DNA of 26,649 nucleotides from Gp6-AA40 sp050742535 (GTDB lineage: Bacteria > Acidobacteriota > Vicinamibacteria > Vicinamibacterales > UBA2999), in contig JBOGIQ010000042.1 in assembly GCA_050742535.1 (NCBI GenBank), forward strand, positions 1 to 26,649, given 5' to 3'. Shown here piece after piece: positions 20,775-26,649 of this stretch. The notes below the pieces were generated by a model that did no database searches, was not told the origin of the DNA, and saw only the letters and a list, made by a program, of their open reading frames with translations. The position numbers and the translations under genes are program-made. How positions within the stretch are numbered: the stretch's first letter is position 1; each line of letters starts with the position of its first letter.

Positions 20775-22255
20775 GGATCTGGCGTGGTCGGCGATCGTGT
20801 CTCGTGTGCCTCACCGGAGACTGCTCCCGCGATGGCGTGTGCCGCCGCCGGCGCCTCGACCGCCAGCCGGGTGCGCAACGTCTCTGCTTCCGTATCGAGG
20901 AAGTGCGTATCCACCCCGCCGGTGACGAACCGCGGATGTTCGAGCAGTTCCAGCAGCAGCGTCGCGTTCGTCTTGAGCCCCAGGATCGGGAAGCTTCTCA
21001 GGGCCGCGAGGGCTCGGCGGCGCGCCGCTTCACGGCTTTCGCCATACGCGATCAGCTTGGCGATGAGCGGGTCGTAGTGGACGCCGATTTCATCCCCTTC
21101 GATGAAACCCGAATCGACACGGATGCCAGGCATCACCGGCTCCCGATAGAGCAGCAGCGGCCCGGCCTGCGGAAGGTATCGCTGCAGCGGGTCCTCGGCG
21201 TAGATACGCAGCTCGATCGCGTGTCCCCGTTGCGAGAGGCGATCCTGCGACCACGCCAACGGTTCGCCTGCGGCAATCCGAATCTGGGCCGCGACGAGAT
21301 CGACTCCCACGACCTGTTCCGTGATCGGGTGCTCGACCTGCAGGCGCGTGTTCATCTCGAGGAAGTAGAAGCTGGCGTTGTCCATGCCGCCTGCCCCGAG
21401 CGCAGTCGAGGGGTCGAGCAGAAATTCGATCGTGCCGGCATTGCGGTAGCCGGCGGCGCGCGCAACCGCGACCGCCGCATCCCCCATACGCTGACGCAGC
21501 GCCGGCGTCAGCGCCGTGGAGGGTGTCTCCTCGATGACTTTCTGGTGGCGCCGCTGAATCGAGCACTCACGCTCGAACACGTGAAGGATGTGTCCGTGCG
21601 CGTCGCCGAGGATCTGGAACTCGATATGGCGCGGCCGTTCGATCAGACGTTCAACGTAGAGCGTGCCGTCGCCGAAGGCCGCCTGTGCCTCGCGCCGCGC
21701 CTGCTGAATGGCGGGGGCGAGACCAGCTTCGTCGTGCACCGCCTTCATCCCGATGCCACCACCGCCTTCGGCGGGCTTCAGGAGGACCGGGAATCCGACA
21801 CGGCGGGCGGCATCCGCCATGGCTTCGTCGCTTTGCTCGCGGGGAGTCTCGCCAGGGACGACCGGTGCGCCGGCCTTCCGTGCCAGCTTGCGCGCCGCCA
21901 CCTTCGAGCCCATCGTCGCCATCACCGCGGCCGGCGGGCCGATGAAGGTCAGGCCGTTTGCGGCGCACGCAGCGGCGAAATCATGGTTCTCGGACAGGAA
22001 GCCGTAGCCGGGATGGATTGCGTCCGCGCCGCTCGATTTCGCGGCCGCAATGATCGCGTCAATCGACAGATAGCTCTCCGCCGCCGGCGCGGGACCGATA
22101 CGAACGGCGTGATCGGCAAGCGCGACGTGCAGCGATCGCTTGTCTGCGTCCGAATAGACCGCAATCGATTCGATGCCGAGCTCCCTGCATGCGCGAATGA
22201 CGCGCACGGCGATTTCGCCACGGTTGGCGATCAGAATCCTTTTAGAGAGCGCCAC
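20744..22255 (-). CDS. Biotin carboxylase subunit of a methylcrotonyl-CoA-type carboxylase, with in-frame palindromic insert
   Basis: 503 residues. Biotin-carboxylase N-domain ILIANRGEIAVRVIRACREL, then the ATP-grasp (KPAEGGGGIGMKAV glycine-rich loop, ERECSIQRRHQKVIEE) and the conserved EMNTRLQVEHPITEQVVGVD. The two conserved Glu of the ATP/metal site are E277 (GTIEFL) and E300 (FLEMN). They lie 12 residues apart in E. coli AccC but 23 apart here, because PSTALGAGGMDN is inserted between them. The C-terminal end (DPWSTLHHTRL) resembles the start of the BT region of fused alpha chains. It follows the carboxyltransferase gene after a 61-bp spacer with a hairpin. It carboxylates biotin using ATP and bicarbonate. 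Confidence 0.9.
   Translation of the reverse strand: MALSKRILIANRGEIAVRVIRACRELGIESIAVYSDADKRSLHVALADHAVRIGPAPAAESYLSIDAIIAAAKSSGADAIHPGYGFLSENHDFAAACAANGLTFIGPPAAVMATMGSKVAARKLARKAGAPVVPGETPREQSDEAMADAARRVGFPVLLKPAEGGGGIGMKAVHDEAGLAPAIQQARREAQAAFGDGTLYVERLIERPRHIEFQILGDAHGHILHVFERECSIQRRHQKVIEETPSTALTPALRQRMGDAAVAVARAAGYRNAGTIEFLLDPSTALGAGGMDNASFYFLEMNTRLQVEHPITEQVVGVDLVAAQIRIAAGEPLAWSQDRLSQRGHAIELRIYAEDPLQRYLPQAGPLLLYREPVMPGIRVDSGFIEGDEIGVHYDPLIAKLIAYGESREAARRRALAALRSFPILGLKTNATLLLELLEHPRFVTGGVDTHFLDTEAETLRTRLAVEAPAAAHAIAGAVSGEAHETRSPTTPDPWSTLHHTRL
21389..21416 (-). repeat. Palindrome-type repeat inside the biotin carboxylase coding sequence
   Basis: Plus strand CCTGCCCCGAGCGCAGTCGA followed by GGGGTC. 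It resembles a known abundant intergenic repeat of the form CCCTGAGCGCAGTCGAAGGG (recalled). In frame on the minus strand it supplies DPSTALGAGG. Confidence 0.65.
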
Positions 22256-22288
22256 GTTTTGATGAGTTTAGCTTTGAAGCGATCGTGG

Positions 22289-22310
22289 CGCGGACGTTGT
22301 CACGTCCGCG
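22289..22310. repeat. Hairpin between carboxyltransferase and biotin carboxylase genes
   Basis: CGCGGACGT-TGTC-ACGTCCGCG, a perfect 9-bp stem with a 4-nt loop in the 61-bp spacer. It has no T-run on either side, so it is more likely an mRNA-processing or stability hairpin than a terminator. Confidence 0.65.
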
Positions 22311-22316
22311 ATCAAG

Positions 22317-23924
22317 TTACATCCGGAAGACTCCGTACTTCGGGGGAGGAATCGGTGCGTTGAACGCCGCCGAGATCGCCAACGCCAGAGCTTCGCGCGT
22401 GCGGGCGGGATCCAGGATTCCGTCATCCCACAGGCGGGCGGTTGAGTAGTAGGGCGATCCCTCGTGGTCGTACTTCTCGAGGATTGGCCGGCGGATCTGT
22501 TCCTCTTCCTCCGCGCTCAGCTCTTTGCCTTCGCGTGACAGCTGTTCGCGCTTGACCGTGGCCAACACCGACGCGGCCTGCTCGCCGCCCATGACCGAGA
22601 TCCGCGCGTTCGGCCACATCCACAGGAATCGCGGGTCGTAGGCGCGACCGCACATCCCGTAGTTGCCGGCGCCGAACGACCCGCCAATTAGGACCGTGAG
22701 CTTCGGCACGACCGAGTTGGCCACGGCGTGGACCATCTTCGCGCCGTCCTTGGCAATGCCGCCCCGTTCGTACTGCCGGCCGACCATGAAGCCGGTGATG
22801 TTCTGCAGGAAGACGAGCGGAACACCGCGCAGATTGCACAGCTCGATGAAGTGCGTGACTTTGAGCGCCGATTCAGAGAACAGGACCCCGTTGTTGGCGA
22901 TAACCCCGACAAGGAACCCGTGCAGGCGCGCGAAGCCGGTCACGATCGTCGGCGCGTAGCGCTCCTTGAACTCGTCGAACCGGGATCCGTCTACGATGCG
23001 CGCCACGATTTCACGCACGTCGTACGGCTTCCTCACATCGGCGCTGACGATGCCGTAGATCTCCGCCGGGTCGTAGGCGGGATCTTCCGCAGACGTCACG
23101 TCGGCGGGCATCGTCTTGCCCCGGTTCAATGTCGAGATGATCGTTCTCGCGATGTTGAGCGCATGCGCGTCGTCTTCGGCAAAGTAGTCGGCAACACCGG
23201 AGTGCCGCGTGTGGACCTCCGCGCCGCCAAGCTCCTCGGCGGTGACTTCCTCGCCGGTTGCGGCCTTCACCAGCGGCGGGCCGCCGAGAAAGATCGTTCC
23301 CGTCCCTTTGACGATGATCGTTTCGTCGGACATGGCCGGCACATATGCGCCGCCGGCAGTGCAGGACCCCATCACCACGGCGACCTGGGCGATGCCTTCG
23401 GCCGACATCCGCGCCTGATTGAAGAAAATGCGCCCGAAGTGCTCGCGGTCCGGGAAGACCTCCGCCTGCAGAGGCAGGAACGCGCCGCCGGAGTCGACGA
23501 GGTAGACGCACGGCAGCCGGTTCTCGAGCGCAACCTGCTGCGCGCGCAGGTGCTTCTTGACCGTGATCGGATAGTAGGTGCCGCCCTTGACCGTGGCGTC
23601 GTTGCCGACGACGACCACCTCGCGGCCCGACACGCGCCCAATCCCCGTGACGAGACCCGCTCCCGGCGCCTCGCCGTCGTACATGTCCCAGGCGGCCAGT
23701 GCCGACAGCTCGAGAAACGGCGATCCCGTGTCGAGCAGCCGGTCAATGCGCTCACGCACCGGCAGTTTTCCCTGGCTTCGATGACGCTGAAGGTAGCGTT
23801 CGCCGCCGCCCTGCCGAACCAGGTCCGACCGGCTTTTCAGTTCGGCCACAAGCGCCAGCAGCCGGTCGCGATTCTTCTGAAACTCCGGCGAATCGGGGCG
23901 AATGCGCGTCTGGAGGCGGTCCAT
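22317..23924 (-). CDS. liuB: Methylcrotonyl-CoA carboxylase beta (carboxyltransferase) subunit
   Basis: 535 residues, the usual length of MCC beta chains. Characteristic stretches are ATVKGGTYYPITVKKHLRAQ, YLVDSGGAFLPLQAEVFPDR, MGSCTAGGAYVPAMSDET, NNGVLFSESALKVTHFIELC, PLVFLQNITGFMVGRQYERG and IGGSFGAGNYGMCGRAYDPR. The enzyme transfers carboxyl from biotin to 3-methylcrotonyl-CoA in leucine breakdown. The frame is open 41 codons further upstream, but MDRLQTRIRPDSPEF is the family-like start and the upstream part overlaps the promoter region of the divergent regulator. No HMG-CoA lyase or isovaleryl-CoA dehydrogenase gene is in the window, so the leucine assignment rests on sequence; geranyl-CoA carboxylase is the main alternative. 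Confidence 0.92.
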   Translation of the reverse strand: MDRLQTRIRPDSPEFQKNRDRLLALVAELKSRSDLVRQGGGERYLQRHRSQGKLPVRERIDRLLDTGSPFLELSALAAWDMYDGEAPGAGLVTGIGRVSGREVVVVGNDATVKGGTYYPITVKKHLRAQQVALENRLPCVYLVDSGGAFLPLQAEVFPDREHFGRIFFNQARMSAEGIAQVAVVMGSCTAGGAYVPAMSDETIIVKGTGTIFLGGPPLVKAATGEEVTAEELGGAEVHTRHSGVADYFAEDDAHALNIARTIISTLNRGKTMPADVTSAEDPAYDPAEIYGIVSADVRKPYDVREIVARIVDGSRFDEFKERYAPTIVTGFARLHGFLVGVIANNGVLFSESALKVTHFIELCNLRGVPLVFLQNITGFMVGRQYERGGIAKDGAKMVHAVANSVVPKLTVLIGGSFGAGNYGMCGRAYDPRFLWMWPNARISVMGGEQAASVLATVKREQLSREGKELSAEEEEQIRRPILEKYDHEGSPYYSTARLWDDGILDPARTREALALAISAAFNAPIPPPKYGVFRM

Positions 23925-24095
23925 GAGGCGGGGCCGATTATACGGTTCGTCTTCCACTTCAAGGCGCAAGACACGGCGGACGTGGTATGAAAAAGCTACA
24001 GTCTGTCCGTTTACAGTTCGGAGCGGGCAGAGGTGTATTGATTGCAAACGGATGTAGTACCGTATGGTAGGCTACCCCTCCGCTGACGAGACCTA
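23925..24095. promoter_or_regulatory. Divergent promoter region (carboxylase operon / NtrC-type regulator)
   Basis: 171 bp between divergent starts, locally more AT-rich than the genes. It holds ACAG repeats (CTACAGTCTGT and TTTACAGTTCGG, about 13 bp apart) that could be an operator, and TTGATTGCAAAC as the only -35-like stretch towards the regulator. No sigma-54 (GG-N10-GC) site was identified. All assignments here are tentative. Confidence 0.3.
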
Positions 24096-25520
24096 ATGGC
24101 TTCAACCCCTTCAACCCCTCCAAAACGCCGCCGCCGGGTGCTCGCCGTGGACGATGAGCCTGCGATGACCGAGTGGCTCAAGATGGTCATCGAAGCAGAA
24201 GGATACGAAGTCCGCACCGCGCTCATCGGGACCCGCGGCGAGGAAATCTTCAAGCAATGGCGGCCCGATGTGGTCGTGACGGATTTGATGCTCCCGGACC
24301 TGGACGGTATCCAGCTGCTAAGGCGGCTCAAGGAAATCGATCCGGCGCCGGAAGTCATCGTCATCAGCGGTCAAGGCACGATCACGCGCGCGGTCGAAGC
24401 CGGACAGGCAGGCGCCTTCTACTTCCTCGAGAAGCCGGTCAGTCAGGACGGGCTCCTGGACATGCTGCGGAAGGCGATCGACCGCACGCAGGAGCGGGCC
24501 GAGCACCAGCAGCTCAAGGAACAGATTCGCGGCCAGTACAGCTTCGCGAACATCGTCGGCCAGAGCAAGAAGATGAAGGATCTCTTCGAGCTGATCGAAA
24601 GCGTGGCGGCGAGCGACGCGAACATCCTGATTCAGGGCGAGAACGGCACCGGCAAGGAGCTGATCGCGAACGCGATTCACTACAACTCCAACCGGGTGAA
24701 GGGACCGTTCATCAAGATCAACTGCGCGGCGATCCCGAAGGAGCTGATCGAAAGCGAACTGTTCGGCTACAAGAAGGGCGCGTTCACCGGCGCCAACACG
24801 GACAAGGTTGGCTTGTTCGAGATGGCCGAAGGCGGGTCGCTGCTGCTCGACGAGATCGGCGAGATGCCGCCGTATCTGCAAACCAAGCTGCTGCGGGTGC
24901 TGCAGGAGCGGGAGTACCGGCCGATCGGCAGCGATCGGCTCGTGCACGTCGACTTCCGGCTGATCTGCGCCACGAATATCGATCTCGACGTCGCCCTGCG
25001 CGAAGGGAAGCTGCGCGAAGACCTGTATTTCCGCATCAACACCATCACGCTGCGCGTGCCGCCGCTCCGCGAGCGCAGCGAGGATATTCCACTCCTCTGT
25101 AATCACTTTCTCTCGAAGTTCAATCAGCGATACCAGAAGAACGTCCGCGCCATCTCACCGGCGGCGTATCACCTGCTGATTCGAAACCGGTGGCCGGGGA
25201 ACGTTCGCGAGCTGGACAACGCCATCGAGCGCGCGGTACTGGTCAGCAAGACGGGCGAGATTCTTCCCAACGATTTGCCCGAGCAGATTCGCGAGGAAGG
25301 CAAGCCGGCTCAGGAGTTCACGATCCCGCCGCACCGGACGCTGGCCGAAATCGAAAAGATGGCCATTCTTCAGACACTCCAGCGCACGAATTGGAACAAA
25401 CAAGAAGCCGCGCAGATCCTCGGGCTGTACCGGCCGACGCTCTACAGCAAGATGAAGAAGCACGAGATCGTCGACCAACGCGCCCAGCAACGCGCTGCGG
25501 CTGCAGAGGTAAAGGCCTGA
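24096..25520 (+). CDS. NtrC-family sigma-54-dependent response regulator
   Basis: 474 residues. Receiver domain with acidic pair D19/D20 (VLAVDDE), phospho-acceptor D63 (VVTDLMLPD), S91 and K113 (LEKPV). The AAA+ domain has Walker A GENGTGKE (181-188), the GAFTGA loop (228-233) that contacts sigma-54, Walker B LLLDEIGE (D252/E253) and RPIGSDRLVHVDFRLICATN. The Fis-type HTH at the C-terminus (NKQEAAQILGLYRPTLYSKM) binds enhancers. All catalytic parts are intact, so it should activate sigma-54 promoters after phosphorylation. No histidine kinase gene is adjacent, so the partner lies elsewhere. It is divergent from the carboxylase operon. The N-terminus begins with a short Thr/Pro-rich direct repeat (STPSTPP). 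Confidence 0.95.
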   Translation: MASTPSTPPKRRRRVLAVDDEPAMTEWLKMVIEAEGYEVRTALIGTRGEEIFKQWRPDVVVTDLMLPDLDGIQLLRRLKEIDPAPEVIVISGQGTITRAVEAGQAGAFYFLEKPVSQDGLLDMLRKAIDRTQERAEHQQLKEQIRGQYSFANIVGQSKKMKDLFELIESVAASDANILIQGENGTGKELIANAIHYNSNRVKGPFIKINCAAIPKELIESELFGYKKGAFTGANTDKVGLFEMAEGGSLLLDEIGEMPPYLQTKLLRVLQEREYRPIGSDRLVHVDFRLICATNIDLDVALREGKLREDLYFRINTITLRVPPLRERSEDIPLLCNHFLSKFNQRYQKNVRAISPAAYHLLIRNRWPGNVRELDNAIERAVLVSKTGEILPNDLPEQIREEGKPAQEFTIPPHRTLAEIEKMAILQTLQRTNWNKQEAAQILGLYRPTLYSKMKKHEIVDQRAQQRAAAAEVKA

Positions 25521-25521
25521 C

Positions 25522-25554
25522 TTAAGGCCTCAGGCCGAAGGCCGAAGGCCTAAG
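25522..25554. repeat. AAGGCC-type repeat, left part (family C-like)
   Basis: AAGGCCTCAGGCCGAAGGCC followed by GAAGGCCTAAG: heptamer-like units of AAGGCCT/AGGCCGA directly after the regulator stop. The related right part lies at 25632-25668. Confidence 0.65.
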
Positions 25555-25631
25555 TAAGGAACGAAGCTGCGGTTCGCGTCGTGCCTCATCCGTCCCTAAT
25601 ACCTCCTTGCTGATTCCTCGTACCTGGACCA

Positions 25632-25668
25632 GCCCTTGGGCCTTGGGCCTGTGGCCTTAGGCCTGTCC
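25632..25668. repeat. AAGGCC-type repeat, right part
   Basis: CCCTTGGGCCTTGGGCCTGT followed by GGCCTTAGGCCTG: the same GGCCTTAG/GGCCTTGG units in inverse orientation to 25522-25554, so the two could form a large interrupted hairpin. Confidence 0.6.
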
Positions 25669-25718
25669 AGTTCTGGCATTCGTTTTGGAACAGTCAGAGC
25701 AGAAAACAGGGAGGACGT

Positions 25719-25982
25719 GTGGACGACCGAACGGCAGTGACAGCAGGAGCGTTGATCGGCGCAGTTGTCGGCGCCGCGGCCAGCTATCTCTTCTTTACCG
25801 AGCGCGGCCGCGGGCTGCGCGATCGGATCGAGCCTGCCCTCGAGGATCTGCAGCGTGAATTCGGACGCTTTCAGGGAACGATTCAGCAGGTTGGGCGGAT
25901 GGCCAGCGAGGGCGCACGCGTCGTGCAGGAGTTCAGTGCGGCGCGCGGACAACAGTTTCCTGGCAGTGGGACGTCGCATTGA
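25719..25982 (+). CDS. Small membrane-anchored protein, YtxH-like
   Basis: 87 residues from a GTG with GGGAGG 4 nt upstream. A short N-terminal Gly/Ala-rich transmembrane segment (AGALIGAVVGAAASYLFFTE) is followed by an amphipathic helix (ERGRGLRDRIEPALEDLQRE) and a helical tail. This resembles YtxH-type single-pass proteins, and the next gene is a clearer member, suggesting a functional pair in envelope structure or stress. No catalytic motif. Confidence 0.6.
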   Translation: MDDRTAVTAGALIGAVVGAAASYLFFTERGRGLRDRIEPALEDLQREFGRFQGTIQQVGRMASEGARVVQEFSAARGQQFPGSGTSH

Positions 25983-25993
25983 CAGCGTCCCGT

Positions 25994-26018
25994 CGCTTCC
26001 GCCGTAAGGCGGAAGCCA
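25994..26018. repeat. Family A palindrome (subtype 4)
   Basis: GCTTCCGCCGTAAGGCGGAAGC: stem TTCCGCC/GGCGGAA around GTAA, then CACATTAGG, between the two YtxH-like genes and upstream of the second one's ribosome site. Confidence 0.65.
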
Positions 26019-26038
26019 CATTAGGGAGGAGCAGGGAG

Positions 26039-26476
26039 ATGGCGGACTTCGATCGATATGACAACGAAGGTGGCGGCAACGGCTTCGTGATGGGCCTGAT
26101 CACCGGCACCGTGCTCGGTGCGGGTCTCGGCATGCTGCTGGCGCCCAAGGCCGGCAGCGAACTGCGCGGCGCCATCGGCGAGCAGGCGAAGAACCTTGGC
26201 AACAAGGCGTCGGAGCAGTATCGCCGCGCCAGCGATTCCGCCGGTACCTGGGCGGAGAAGGGGCGCGAGTTCGTCAACCAGGCGCGCGAAGCCGTGTCTC
26301 GCGGCGCCGAGGAAGCGCGCAACTACGCCAGCGGCACGACGGGCAGCAGCTACAGCAGCCCGGGCACGAGCAGCCCCAGCACGGGCAGCACGTGGAGCGG
26401 TACAACGGGCAGCGGCAGCTCGTATGGGAGCGACCGTGGCACATCCGGCTCGAGCGGGAACTTCGGCCAGTCCTGA
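26039..26476 (+). CDS. YtxH domain-containing protein with Ser/Gly/Thr-rich tail
   Basis: 145 residues from ATG 26039 (GGGAGGAG about 10 nt upstream, GGGAG also adjacent). The N-terminal transmembrane segment FVMGLITGTVLGAGLGMLLAP followed by KAGSELRGAIGEQAKNLGNK is the YtxH hallmark. An amphipathic helical part continues, and from residue about 98 a low-complexity tail of Ser, Gly and Thr (SGTTGSSYSSPGTSSPSTGS and so on) runs to the C-terminus. The protein is probably anchored in the inner membrane with an extended disordered tail. The frame is open 20 codons upstream across the palindrome, but the ribosome site fits this ATG. Confidence 0.8.
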   Translation: MADFDRYDNEGGGNGFVMGLITGTVLGAGLGMLLAPKAGSELRGAIGEQAKNLGNKASEQYRRASDSAGTWAEKGREFVNQAREAVSRGAEEARNYASGTTGSSYSSPGTSSPSTGSTWSGTTGSGSSYGSDRGTSGSSGNFGQS

Positions 26477-26491
26477 CGGGAGGCAGACGGT

Positions 26492-26572
26492 AAGGCAAAG
26501 GGCAAAAGGCAAAGGTCAAAAGAAGTTTCTTTGGCCTTCTTTTGCCTTTTGACTTTTGACTCTTGCCTTTTT
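26492..26572. repeat. Inverted array of AAGGCAAA/GTCAAAAG units (terminator-like)
   Basis: Left arm TAAGGCAAAGGGCAAAAGGC and AAAGGTCAAAAGAAG; right arm CTTCTTTTGCCTTTTGACTT and TTGACTCTTGCCTTTTT. The arms pair over about 30 bp, built from 7-8-bp units, with a T-run at the end. It lies 15 bp after the YtxH gene stop and could act as its terminator. Confidence 0.75.
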
Positions 26573-26596
26573 GACTTCGCGTCATAATCCCAAGGC

Positions 26597-26649
26597 GTGA
26601 CGCCGGAGCGGATCCTACGGCGCCTGCGGGCGGAGCTTCGACTCTCTGG
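26597..26649 (+). CDS. Possible start of a further gene, cut by the window edge
   Basis: GTG at 26597 opens MTPERILRRLRAELRLSG to the window end. AAGG is almost adjacent to the GTG, which is a poor spacing. There are only 17 codons, so this is a suggestion only. Confidence 0.3.
   Translation, partial: MTPERILRRLRAELRLS

Noticed and set aside
20756..22363. A 535-codon plus-strand open frame
   Set aside because: Antisense to the biotin carboxylase, which has all its catalytic motifs; high-GC codon bias opens the opposite frame.
26556..26588. Promoter TTGACT...CATAAT for the gene starting at 26597
   Set aside because: The spacer would be 21 bp, or 6 bp with the nearer TTGACT, and the TTGACT boxes are simply units of the inverted repeat array.

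Overview
The window looks like a stretch of a high-GC, Gram-negative soil-type bacterium, most plausibly Acidobacteriota and perhaps Vicinamibacteria-like. This is an inference from gene content (carboxypeptidase-regulatory-like secreted proteins, M1 and M28 peptidases, CoA-dependent catabolism, an NtrC-type regulator) and from several families of short palindromic and tandem repeats between genes. No rRNA, tRNA, CRISPR array, integrase or transposase was seen.

Layout. 1-1055 (-): 5' part of a secreted protein with regulatory-like beta domains. 1.2-5.1 kb: a small membrane protein, an M1 aminopeptidase lipoprotein (-), a small basic protein, an exported methyltransferase and a four-unit Cys/His zinc-knuckle protein (+). 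5.1-6.7 kb: two inverted copies of a 170-260 bp terminal-inverted-repeat element (family B) flanking a frameshifted DUF6438-ankyrin gene. 6.7-11.7 kb (-): a tightly coupled operon of a fused enoyl-CoA hydratase/3-hydroxyacyl-CoA dehydrogenase, a feruloyl-CoA-synthase-like ligase and an amidohydrolase, which together could make a complete side-chain-shortening route for C6-C3 phenylpropanoids. 11.7-14.4 kb (+): a monoheme secreted protein and an M28 peptidase. 14.4-15.7 kb: a repeat-rich graveyard with two more B copies, a fragment and gene remnants. 15.7-18.3 kb: a YjbQ-like two-domain protein (-) divergent from a membrane-anchored protein and a RibD-C reductase (+). 18.5-20.0 kb: bacterioferritin and a PHP/HhH protein (+). 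20.0-23.9 kb (-): a small protein and a methylcrotonyl-CoA-carboxylase-type locus (carboxyltransferase, biotin carboxylase, biotin carrier). 24.1-26.5 kb (+): an NtrC-family regulator and two small YtxH-like membrane proteins.

The most unusual feature is a set of short palindromic repeats that appear to have inserted IN FRAME inside core enzyme genes. The same eight-residue peptide VESGFSRI is encoded by a palindrome inside both the CoA ligase and the neighbouring hydratase/dehydrogenase. A different palindrome adds about 11 residues between the two conserved glutamates of the biotin carboxylase ATP-grasp. The same palindrome family occurs between genes (3534-3590), as Rickettsia palindromic elements do. 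A second notable system is family B, whose long terminal inverted repeats differ between copies but stay matched within each copy.
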